Below, in pieces: positions 8,630-15,985 of a stretch of 64,000 bases of DNA. This DNA is from Spirosoma spitsbergense DSM 19989 (GTDB lineage: Bacteria; Bacteroidota; Bacteroidia; Cytophagales; Spirosomataceae), in the NCBI RefSeq assembly GCF_000374085.1, contig NZ_KB893547.1:134-64133 (forward strand). Reading direction: 5' to 3'. Both the position numbers and the translations under genes were made by a program. The first letter of the stretch is position 1. Each line of letters begins with the position of its first letter. The notes under the pieces are model-generated. The model ran no database searches and was not told the DNA's origin. It saw only the letters and a list, made by a program, of their open reading frames with translations.

Positions 8630-8700
8630 CGACGAACCGACTTCCCGAAGGCTTGTTATTCGGGGAGAGAATTGATACGTTTACGTAAAACAAGCGGGCT

Positions 8701-9165
8701 ATGGAAGCAGTCGTGGAGTTATCGGAGTACGAAGTAGAAAGAGGGAAACCCACGCCCAGCAAAAACCATTCAATCATCCAGAGTAATTTACTGGTAGCGC
8801 TGGCTACCAACTACGGAAAACAGTATCGTTTTCTCTCTGAAATTAGTCTGGAAACCCCTCGTTTCGTACCCGACATCGGGATATTTCCTCCCATGCGTTT
8901 TGACCCATTGCACGACCAGACGAAACTGAATCAGGTGCCCGTTGGGGTGATTGAGATTATATCACCTTCGCAAACGCAGGAAGAACTGGTCGAAAAAGCC
9001 CGTCAGTATTTTGCGGCTGGCGTTCAGTCGTACTGGCTGGTGAATCCTATTTTCAGCATCGTGCATATCATGCACAGCCCGGATACCTATCAAAACGTGA
9101 TTGAAGGTACACTGACCGACGAAAAGCTGGGTATCTCGCTGGAAATGAGCGAATTGTTCCGATAA
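8701..9165 (+). CDS. Uma2 family endonuclease-like protein
   Basis: 154 residues with the Uma2 (DUF820) PD-(D/E)XK-type core: SKNHSIIQSNLLVAL, the acidic site RFVPDIGIF, the second site VGVIEIISPSQTQEEL, and a lysine in VEKARQYFAAGVQSYWLV. Uma2 proteins are widespread in Bacteroidota and Cyanobacteria with no settled role. All active-site positions seem present, so the nuclease fold is likely intact. A second, more divergent Uma2 lies at 57754. ATG at 8701 is the first codon after a short divergent promoter gap. Confidence 0.85.
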   Translation: MEAVVELSEYEVERGKPTPSKNHSIIQSNLLVALATNYGKQYRFLSEISLETPRFVPDIGIFPPMRFDPLHDQTKLNQVPVGVIEIISPSQTQEELVEKARQYFAAGVQSYWLVNPIFSIVHIMHSPDTYQNVIEGTLTDEKLGISLEMSELFR

Positions 9166-9168
9166 ATA

Positions 9169-9780
9169 TCAACGCGGCTTTCTGCGGGCATCCGGCTCCT
9201 CGCCGGGGGAAACAAATATCTTTTTGTCGGTAATGAGCGGGCGGTGTTCTTCCAGAAATGCCTTTAGCTGCCGAATCTCTTCCAACTGCCGGTCGATGGG
9301 GTGGGTGAGGGCGTAACTTTCTACGTATACATCGGTAAAATCCGTGATAACGTACTCCATCAGTTTAATGCCTTTGCGCTTGAGGGCGTGGAGGTACAGG
9401 TTCTGGTGATTGAACAGATACCGGTCTTTCTGGTACGACCCCGTCGTTTTTAAATCCACCGCCTTGAATTTGCCAATCAGGTCTACGTAGCCGTAGAATA
9501 ACACGTCCTCGATTTCCCACTGGCAGTATACCTGCGTATCCACAATGGGTCGGGGGAGCAGCTTTCGCACTTTCTTAATAATTTCCGGGTCGAACCGTTC
9601 CTCGTCTGTGCCTTTCACGATAGCTTCTTCAAACGATATGCCCCGTTCCTGCGCTGTCGTGGTGGGCGTGGGCACCCGATTGATGGAGTCAATCAGCATT
9701 TGAGCTGACAGATTGCCGCCCTGTAGGTAGCGGGAGAAGGTGTTGAGTAAGGAAGGGTAAAAGCGGTAATTTATGGACAC
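9169..9780 (-). CDS. PD-(D/E)XK nuclease superfamily protein
   Basis: 203 residues, starting with GTG at 9778-9780 (MSINYRFYPSLLNTF). The segment LFYGYVDLIGKFKAVDLKTT shows the spaced acidic residue and DxK of a RecB-like nuclease core, followed by YQKDRYLFNHQNLYLHAL, which fits the QxxxY helix. Similar stand-alone proteins occur in phage and host genomes; I cannot assign a specific repair or phage role. It converges on the Uma2 gene, with 3 nt between their ends. The Lys-Arg-rich tail (DARRKPR) may bind nucleic acid. Confidence 0.7.
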   Translation of the reverse strand: MSINYRFYPSLLNTFSRYLQGGNLSAQMLIDSINRVPTPTTTAQERGISFEEAIVKGTDEERFDPEIIKKVRKLLPRPIVDTQVYCQWEIEDVLFYGYVDLIGKFKAVDLKTTGSYQKDRYLFNHQNLYLHALKRKGIKLMEYVITDFTDVYVESYALTHPIDRQLEEIRQLKAFLEEHRPLITDKKIFVSPGEEPDARRKPR

Positions 9781-9834
9781 GGGTAATTGGTTTTACGTCA
9801 ATCTGTTCCGAACTAAAATCAACGGATGACCTAC

Positions 9835-10278
9835 TTAGTTTTTCACCACCAGCAGCACCCCCGCCACAATCAGGCCGACACCCAGCAGCCGCCAGCCGTT
9901 GGCGGGATGTACCGCAAAGTTCAGGAGCCCGTAATGGTCCAGCACAATGGCCGCCGTCAACTGCCCCGCCACGCTCAAGCTGACCAGGTTGGCCGTGCCT
10001 ATTTTCTGCACGCTGACGATAACCGTTATCATATAAACGGCTCCCATCACGCCCCCCATCCATTTCCACCAGCTTACCTGCCTGATTACGTCCATAGCGG
10101 GTACCGAACCACCCGATGCCAGCAGCATCAGCACCAGCGCCACCAGCCCCGAGCCAAATGAAACAACGGCGGCCAGAACCGGGCTGGACAGGGACTGGCG
10201 CAGGTTAGCGTTTACACCCGCCTGAACGGTGATGGCTAAACCAATCAGGAAAGCAAAGAACAAGTAAATGACATTCAT
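9835..10278 (-). CDS. YdcZ/DUF606-type DMT family transporter
   Basis: 147 residues with four to five hydrophobic helices: the first spans about 3-22, ending in the family mark VQAGVNANLR, followed by SSPVLAAVVSFGSGLVAL. YdcZ-type proteins are half-size members of the drug/metabolite transporter superfamily and are thought to act as dimers. Substrate unknown. Five nt upstream of the start is a near-match to the -7 box (one mismatch at the last base), again suggesting a very short leader. Divergent from the GRP-type permease at 10410. Confidence 0.82.
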   Translation of the reverse strand: MNVIYLFFAFLIGLAITVQAGVNANLRQSLSSPVLAAVVSFGSGLVALVLMLLASGGSVPAMDVIRQVSWWKWMGGVMGAVYMITVIVSVQKIGTANLVSLSVAGQLTAAIVLDHYGLLNFAVHPANGWRLLGVGLIVAGVLLVVKN

Positions 10279-10409
10279 GCCTGTAAAGGTAGGAAACCGT
10301 ACAATCGGAATGCATTACAAAACACTGATTTTCGGATTATCGACACATTGTTGTAATAGGTATATTCTGTAAATTGCTACACTCTTAACTTAGACTTCCT
10401 CAATGATTC

Positions 10410-11402
10410 ATGTTTATCATCACAAACTATTCTCTGGCAGTGGCGTTCTGCTTTCTGGCTATGCTCTGCTGGGGCTCCTGGGCCAATACTCAGAAACTAA
10501 CCACTCAATCGGTACCAACTACTATATTTTATCGTGATTACACCTATGGTATTCTTATCCTGAGTCTGTTGCTGGCTTTCACGCTGGGTAGTATTGGCGA
10601 GTCGGGCCGGTCGTTCCTGACGGATATACGACAGGGTTCTACCCAAAATCTGTTCTACGCCCTTGTTGGTGGTTTTTTATTTAATATCGCCAACATACTC
10701 ATTGTGGCCGGTATCGAACTGGCCGGTTTATCGGTGGCAGCGCCGGTTGGCATTGGACTGGCACTGATTCTTGGCGTACTTGTCAATTATCTACTGTCTC
10801 CGGCGGGGAATATCGGTTTACTGGTTGGCGGGGTTTTGGTTATCTTTCTGGCCATTGTCTTCAGCGCAATGGCGTACCGGGCCAAACGGCTTACCGATCA
10901 GTCGGTGAGCACCCTGGGCGTGTTGGCTTCGCTGGCGGGTGGTTTTCTACTGAGTTTCTTCTTCTACTTTGTTGCCAAATCCATGACGATGGATTTTGAG
11001 AACCCCGACCCTGGCAGCCTGACCCCATACACCGCCCTGGTAATTTTTGCACTGGGTATCGTAGTAAGTACGCCCCTTTTCTTACCGATACTGCGTCGGT
11101 TTGCCGGTAAACCGGCTGATGGTGATATTTTCTACGCTGATGTGAGTCGGCGTAATCATCGGATTGGTATACTGGGTGGCATGGTCTGGTGTCTGGGTAT
11201 GGCATCGAGTATACTGGCATCGGGCACGGCCGGGTACGCCATCAGCTACGGGTTGGGGCAGGGAGCCACCCTCATCGCCGTTTTATGGGGCGTTTTCACC
11301 TGGCATGAGTTTCGGGGTGCCCCGGCGCAGTCGGGTCGCTATCTGGTACTGATGGGTATGTGTTATGTGCTGGGGTTAGTGCTGATTGTTGCGGCCAGAT
11401 AA
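10410..11402 (+). CDS. GRP/RhaT-like sugar permease
   Basis: 330-residue membrane protein with ten hydrophobic segments. The opening AVAFCFLAMLCWGSWANTQKL resembles the glucose/ribose uptake (GRP) and L-rhamnose branches of the DMT superfamily, where CWGSW is typical, as is the later segment ILGGMVWCLGMASS. It probably imports a monosaccharide with a cation. The truncated ribokinase fossil further on (15612-15751) hints that ribose-type sugar use was once present here, but this link is speculative. Confidence 0.75.
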   Translation: MFIITNYSLAVAFCFLAMLCWGSWANTQKLTTQSVPTTIFYRDYTYGILILSLLLAFTLGSIGESGRSFLTDIRQGSTQNLFYALVGGFLFNIANILIVAGIELAGLSVAAPVGIGLALILGVLVNYLLSPAGNIGLLVGGVLVIFLAIVFSAMAYRAKRLTDQSVSTLGVLASLAGGFLLSFFFYFVAKSMTMDFENPDPGSLTPYTALVIFALGIVVSTPLFLPILRRFAGKPADGDIFYADVSRRNHRIGILGGMVWCLGMASSILASGTAGYAISYGLGQGATLIAVLWGVFTWHEFRGAPAQSGRYLVLMGMCYVLGLVLIVAAR

Positions 11403-11445
11403 GGCGGAAATGGACCCTTGATAGCCCACTAACTGGCTTTTCTTT

Positions 11446-11754
11446 GTGGAAGACAAGACCCGAACGGTAGCCAATCCTACCACGCTGTCTCCTTTCTACG
11501 GTCCCTGTTTAGGCTGGGGGCGTTGGGGCTACCGGAGTTGGGGACCCGGCTGGTGGGGCTGGGGCGGCACTCAGTACACACAGGAAAATTACAAAGAGGG
11601 TACGCTCGTTGTCGATATCGTTGATGCCCAGACACACAAACTGGTGTGGCGCGGTACTGCCGAAAACGCGGTTGTCGACCCAGCCCGTATCACCGCTCAG
11701 TTGACAAAACAGGCAGAGTGTATTATTGAGCGCTTCCCGAACCGGACCAGTTAA
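11446..11754 (+). pseudogene. N-terminally truncated DUF4136 lipoprotein gene
   Basis: A frame from GTG 11446 encodes 102 residues. The part from YTQENYKEGTLVVDIVDAQT to TKQAECIIERFP matches the C-terminal half of DUF4136 proteins, which are normally about 180 residues with a lipoprotein signal peptide. Here there is no signal peptide and a stop (TAG at 11422) closes the frame just upstream, so the N-terminal half is gone. A Gly/Trp-rich stretch (WGRWGYRSWGPGWWGWGG) precedes the conserved part. Only 43 nt separate it from the permease stop, which suggests a deletion that fused the two regions. It might still be translated, but export is unlikely. Confidence 0.65.
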
Positions 11755-11896
11755 AACAGTCGTATAGCGCACCTGCGGGCGTTAAAATCGTCTTACCGGG
11801 CAAAGACGGCTGGAAATAGATATCCTGAACAACTTCGGTAAAAGCAGCCTGACGAATACTATTTCGTGCTACTTTTAAGGAAACTACCGTTCCGTT

Positions 11897-13357
11897 ATGC
11901 GAGTCAACTACTGCCTGCCGGGCTTTTTTCTGCTGGTTACGCTCGGCTTTTTTTCGTGTAAAGAAGCCGCTCCTCCAAAACCCAATATCCTGTTCATTCT
12001 GGCCGACGACTGGAGTTATCCCTACGCCAGTTTATACGGGGATAGCACCATCCGAACGCCTACTATTGACCGATTAGCCCACAATGGCACCGTTTTTACA
12101 AATGCGTATTGCGCTGCCCCTTCCTGCACCCCATCGCGGGCGGCTATCCTGACGGGCCGTTATCCACACAACCTCGGCGAAGGTGTGAACCTATGTGGAA
12201 AACTCGACTATAAAATTCCAACCTACGTCCAGCTACTGGAAAAGGAAGGCTATCAGGTCGCCTTCGACCGGAAAGGGTGGGCACCGGGCGATTTTCATAA
12301 GATGGGCTATACCAGGAATCCCGCCGGAAAAATGGCAGAATTTGATACACTCATTGATCAGTTGCCAAAAGGAAAACCGTTCTTTTTCTGGTTTGGGACC
12401 AACGACCCACACCGGCCTTATGAATTGGGCAGCGGCAAAAAAGCGGGTATTGATCCACAGGTAATCCGCTTGCCCGCCTTCCTGCCTGATGTACCTGAAA
12501 TAAGGGGTGATGTGGCCGATCATTTGGCAGAGGTGGAGCGCCTTGATCGCGAAATTGGGGGGTTGCTGAAAAAGCTGGAAAGCGCGGGCCAACTGGAAAA
12601 TACGATCATTGTCGTTACGTCTGACAATGGGATGCCATTTCCGCATGCCAAAGCCAATTTGTACGACTACGGAACGCGGGTTCCGCTGCTGATCAGCCGT
12701 TTCTCCAAACAGGAAAAGCAACCAGCCCGCAACGAGTCGTTCGTAAATCTGATTGATTTGATGCCTACGTTTTTGGATTGGGCCGATGTCAAACAACGTC
12801 CTGTGCTGGATGGGCTCAGCCTGATACCCATACTGAGTGGACAGCAAACCGAGCATCGGCCGGAGGTTTTTCTGGAGCGGGAACGACACTGTTTATGCCG
12901 ACCTGAGTTCGACTATGGAGCCGGTTACCCCATGCGGGCAATCCGGACAAAAGAGTACCTCTATATCCGAAATTTTCGGCCCGACCGGATGCCTGCGGGC
13001 GATGAATCTATACCCAATACACCTTCTGTTTTTGGCGATGTGGACGGTGGCCCTACCAAAATTTACATGATGGATCATCGAAACGATACTGCCGTGAAAC
13101 CGCTGTTTGCGCTGGGCTTTGGCAAACGCCCAGCCGAAGAACTGTATGTGCTGAAAGACGATCCGTACAACATCCATAACCGGGCCAATGATGCCGGACT
13201 TGCCCCGGCCAAAAAAGAGTTGAGTGCGCGGCTGGCGACCTGGATGAAAGAGGGAAATGACCCGCGCCGGGGGGGTGGGGGAGACCAGATAGATAAATAC
13301 GAAGCTACTACACGGGCCTGGATAACGCGCGACGGTATCATTTTTCTGGATGAGTAA
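11897..13357 (+). CDS. Sulfatase, lipoprotein
   Basis: 486 residues. A lipoprotein signal ends at Cys21 (TLGFFSC). Then comes the type I sulfatase fold: metal-binding DD in FILADDWSYP, the modification motif CTPSR with Cys77 (the residue turned into formylglycine), and VVTSDNGMPFPH near the C-terminal half. It should remove sulfate esters from carbohydrates at the cell surface, after activation by an anSME-type enzyme that is not in this window. Family resembles heparan N-sulfatase-like (S1_8-type) members, tentatively. No SusC/D pair adjoins it. Confidence 0.87.
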   Translation: MRVNYCLPGFFLLVTLGFFSCKEAAPPKPNILFILADDWSYPYASLYGDSTIRTPTIDRLAHNGTVFTNAYCAAPSCTPSRAAILTGRYPHNLGEGVNLCGKLDYKIPTYVQLLEKEGYQVAFDRKGWAPGDFHKMGYTRNPAGKMAEFDTLIDQLPKGKPFFFWFGTNDPHRPYELGSGKKAGIDPQVIRLPAFLPDVPEIRGDVADHLAEVERLDREIGGLLKKLESAGQLENTIIVVTSDNGMPFPHAKANLYDYGTRVPLLISRFSKQEKQPARNESFVNLIDLMPTFLDWADVKQRPVLDGLSLIPILSGQQTEHRPEVFLERERHCLCRPEFDYGAGYPMRAIRTKEYLYIRNFRPDRMPAGDESIPNTPSVFGDVDGGPTKIYMMDHRNDTAVKPLFALGFGKRPAEELYVLKDDPYNIHNRANDAGLAPAKKELSARLATWMKEGNDPRRGGGGDQIDKYEATTRAWITRDGIIFLDE

Positions 13358-13650
13358 AAATAGGGGAGAGTGTAATAAATATCGTTCCCTGGTACGGCTC
13401 GCTTTGTGTCGCAGGCCAGGTCATAAAGTCCGGGTAAATGGGAAGCCGTCGTCCGTATCCGGCGAAAATGGACTAATATTGCCCTGCTGTTTCGTTTCCG
13501 TATGTTTTGAACAGGTATGCTGCAACGCAAACAGGAATTTGGTTGTACAGAGTATAGCTGCCGATGGAAACGTGCCGGTTGCAACACTGACATAAACCAC
13601 TGTGGTTGACTTTTCTGCCATTAATGGCTCGTAGACAAATCATTAATCTC
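13358..13650. other. Gene-free stretch before the beta-barrel gene
   Basis: About 290 nt with no frame of convincing composition on either strand and no recognisable terminator or RNA. A small palindrome CCACTGTGG lies near 13597. Confidence 0.4.
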
Positions 13651-14265
13651 ATGCGTACATTATTTCTTATCCTTTTATTTTCGACTTCTTTTGCCGCTAT
13701 TGCTCAGGATGCCAAACCCGCCCAGCGTGCCAAACCTTTCAAAGTGAAAATCGGCGGAGGGTATGCTTTGCCTGCCTACCAGTCTACGAATGCCACTGAC
13801 AGTAAGGGTGGGTTTGTCTATTTAATTGAACCCCAATATGAAATAGTAAAAAATCTTGATTTGGGAATTCGTCTGGAGCAGGCGTTGGTGAAGCGGGCCG
13901 AATTTCTGGACAATGTTATCTATTACCAGAGTAAAGCCAAATCTGTCTCATCGGCTTTGGTGACGGCAAACTATACTATCCCGATTGTGAGTTCACTGCG
14001 GGCTTATCTGGGTGTAGGAACGGGTTTGTACTATGTTGATGCCAGTGAGCAGGTAAACCAGACAATCCGTTATCCGTTGCCCGCAACAACGACCATTGGT
14101 GGTATGGGTCGAGTGGGTGTTAAGTTCAGCCTTGTGTACCTCGAAGCAGATTACAACCTGATTGGTGATACGAACGTAACCAACAACGCCAGCCGACTCA
14201 CGCTAACGGCCAAAAACTCGTATTTCAGCGTGAAAGCGGGCATCACTATCGGCGGTTCACGCTGA
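13651..14265 (+). CDS. Outer-membrane beta-barrel protein
   Basis: 204 residues from the ATG at 13651, chosen because MRTLFLILLFSTSFAAIAQ is a clean signal peptide; a start at 13606 would add a poor N-terminal tail. The mature part alternates polar and hydrophobic residues in strand-sized blocks (KVKIGGGYALPAY, LDLGIRLEQA, LRAYLGVGTGLYYVDA) and ends YFSVKAGITIGGSR with the small/aromatic pattern of OmpW/OprD-like eight-stranded barrels. Function unknown. Confidence 0.75.
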   Translation: MRTLFLILLFSTSFAAIAQDAKPAQRAKPFKVKIGGGYALPAYQSTNATDSKGGFVYLIEPQYEIVKNLDLGIRLEQALVKRAEFLDNVIYYQSKAKSVSSALVTANYTIPIVSSLRAYLGVGTGLYYVDASEQVNQTIRYPLPATTTIGGMGRVGVKFSLVYLEADYNLIGDTNVTNNASRLTLTAKNSYFSVKAGITIGGSR

Positions 14266-14334
14266 TAGAAAGGGAAAGGTGAGACACAGGAAACCATCTC
14301 CCCTCTTATTTCTTCCCGCTTTCGTCTACATCCA

Positions 14335-15519
14335 TCACGGAACATGCAGCAATAGAAACATCTCGGCTGCGTGCCAGGCGTGGGTGAAGGCTAACTTCTG
14401 TTTTGCCAGGTCTTTATCCAACACGGTCATGCCCGGATAATGCGCATCGCTATCGTGCTGTTGCCAGCTAAGGGGGTAGTCGACGGTGCCCACCATTCCG
14501 CGCCTTTGGGTATAGAAGTGATCTTCTGCCCAAACATAATAAGGAGAATTAATGGCTATCTTTTTATCAAATTCCGGCCCGGCTACGTGTTCATTCCGGT
14601 ACGCCCACCAGAATAGCGCCGAATAACTATCATATTGTTTGGGAATGCTGTAAGGGTCGGGCAAATCGAGCGATTTCAGACCATATTTGAGCCATTTGGT
14701 TTGATAAACCGGGTGTTCAGCATCATCGGTCTGACCCGCCACGTAATTGCCCCGTCGGAAATGGCCTGCCGAATCCAGCACCGACTGCACAACGGGATGC
14801 TTTTTATCGGAAACCAGTGACACCAGAAAAAGTACCTGACCGAGATTGTCAACTTCAGGAATGCCGTGGTTGTTGCGGTCGAATGGTTTGTTTATAGCCA
14901 TAATCCAGTCCTGAATCAGGGATAGATTGTTCGTTTCCCGCAGTACCATACCCATCAGTGCCGCATCCCGATACCAGGGTTTGAGATACACCAGGAAGTT
15001 AGGGACGGGTCGTCCGTGAATGACGTTGATGAGGACTTCCTGATGCAACACCCGAAGTATGGGGCCCCACGGTTGTTTGGTGAAACCGGGTAGATTCAGT
15101 CGGGAGCGGGTACCCGGAATCAATTTTGGTTTTCTGGGCGGCTGTAGCAGCCAGACACCGCTTTCATTTTCCCGGATCTGGATTTGTTGCCCATCGGTCA
15201 ACACTAGATGAACGAGGTATTCCGACGGAACAATGATTTCTTCTTTCACCCGCCACTGTTCCTCAATGTTACCCGTCAGGGCGTTCAGCAGGCGCCCGTT
15301 GCGGTAGATGAGTTTGAGCCGGTCGCCCATGCCGAACAGGAAAAACGGCAGGTTGGGTAGTTCGCGCAGCGCCGTGTGTTCGTGACGAAGACGCGTCAGA
15401 TTATCCCGATAAACCGTTAGCGCCCCGGCCGGGTCGGTATGTACCGTCGGCGGAATGGGCTTCTGAGCCTTAACCGATAGGGTGATTGCCAGAAAAAGAG
15501 TGAACCAGGGAAAAGACAT
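14335..15519 (-). CDS. Secreted protein, probable alpha/alpha-toroid (unidentified)
   Basis: 394 residues with a signal peptide (SFPWFTLFLAITLSVKAQ). The first 150 residues look beta-rich; the rest is helical with sequences such as WYRDAALMGMVLRETNN, IQDWIMAINKPFDRN and DSYSALFWWAYRN, as in six-hairpin glycosidase-like or family 88/105-like toroids. Candidate acidic residues exist (RDAALMG; VDNLGQ), but no known catalytic pair can be named. It lies alone, with the ribokinase fossil upstream on the same strand. A carbohydrate-active role is a guess. Confidence 0.55.
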   Translation of the reverse strand: MSFPWFTLFLAITLSVKAQKPIPPTVHTDPAGALTVYRDNLTRLRHEHTALRELPNLPFFLFGMGDRLKLIYRNGRLLNALTGNIEEQWRVKEEIIVPSEYLVHLVLTDGQQIQIRENESGVWLLQPPRKPKLIPGTRSRLNLPGFTKQPWGPILRVLHQEVLINVIHGRPVPNFLVYLKPWYRDAALMGMVLRETNNLSLIQDWIMAINKPFDRNNHGIPEVDNLGQVLFLVSLVSDKKHPVVQSVLDSAGHFRRGNYVAGQTDDAEHPVYQTKWLKYGLKSLDLPDPYSIPKQYDSYSALFWWAYRNEHVAGPEFDKKIAINSPYYVWAEDHFYTQRRGMVGTVDYPLSWQQHDSDAHYPGMTVLDKDLAKQKLAFTHAWHAAEMFLLLHVP

Positions 15520-15611
15520 AGACTGGTAAAGGTACCCATTTTGTTCGGTGAGTCAGTGTCTGAACGGGGTTGATTCAATCCCGAATCGACTGGTAATCAT
15601 CAGTATCCTAC

Positions 15612-15751
15612 GTTTGTCCCGATGGCGCACCCGCCACCGGGGTTCATCAACTAGGTGCTCCAGGAGTAGTTTCGTCGGGTGCAGGTAAGCGGTCGGCCGT
15701 AACAGCCATGTCGGGATTCGAACTGCCGATTACCAAAATCCAATTGGACAC
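15612..15751 (-). pseudogene. Fossil of the ribokinase N-terminus
   Basis: From a GTG at 15751 the minus strand reads WILVIGSSNPDMAVTADRLP then APDETTPG and hits a stop. This is the first 30 residues of a ribokinase/PfkB kinase (VIGSSNxDMVVxxDRLPxPGET). One base out of frame the match resumes with LMNPGG, the start of the LMNPGGKGANQAV motif of the same family, and then decays. So a frameshift and stops disrupt it, and the remaining 250 or so residues are absent. It is a gene relic, not a functional gene. Confidence 0.8.
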
Positions 15752-15879
15752 AAGGTTTTATACGTTAGGCAAACTGTTTCTGTTAGATAGATAGCGGACA
15801 GACATTCATAGGGTTACCGGGACAACTACCTCAGGCGTTAGGCCTGTCGGGTTCGTTGGATAAGTCTTTATGGAAATTT

Positions 15880-15935
15880 AACGCTGTGTGCTTATCTTGC
15901 TACGTTGTTCTATATACGCTTTAATGCACAGCGTT
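15880..15935. promoter_or_regulatory. Inverted repeat upstream of the phytochrome operon
   Basis: AACGCTGTG (15880-15888) is repeated inverted as CACAGCGTT (15927-15935), 38 nt apart and about 50 nt before the start codon. It could be a two-site operator or the foot of a hairpin in the leader. No exact TAnnTTTG was found here. Confidence 0.4.
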
Positions 15936-15985
15936 CTCGTTTGCGCGTCTTGGCGATTACGTTTAAAGCAAGAGGTTTTTAGTCA

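Larger units (their letters stand above)
15520..15985. other. 466-nt gap: ribokinase fossil and phytochrome upstream region
   Basis: Apart from the fossil at 15612-15751 no gene is seen. The part from about 15850 on is the promoter region of the phytochrome operon and carries an inverted repeat at 15880-15935. Confidence 0.5.

Noticed and set aside
15700-15740. tRNA-like T-arm (GATTCGAAC)
   Set aside because: No acceptor or anticodon arms could be paired; the bases are explained by the ribokinase fossil.
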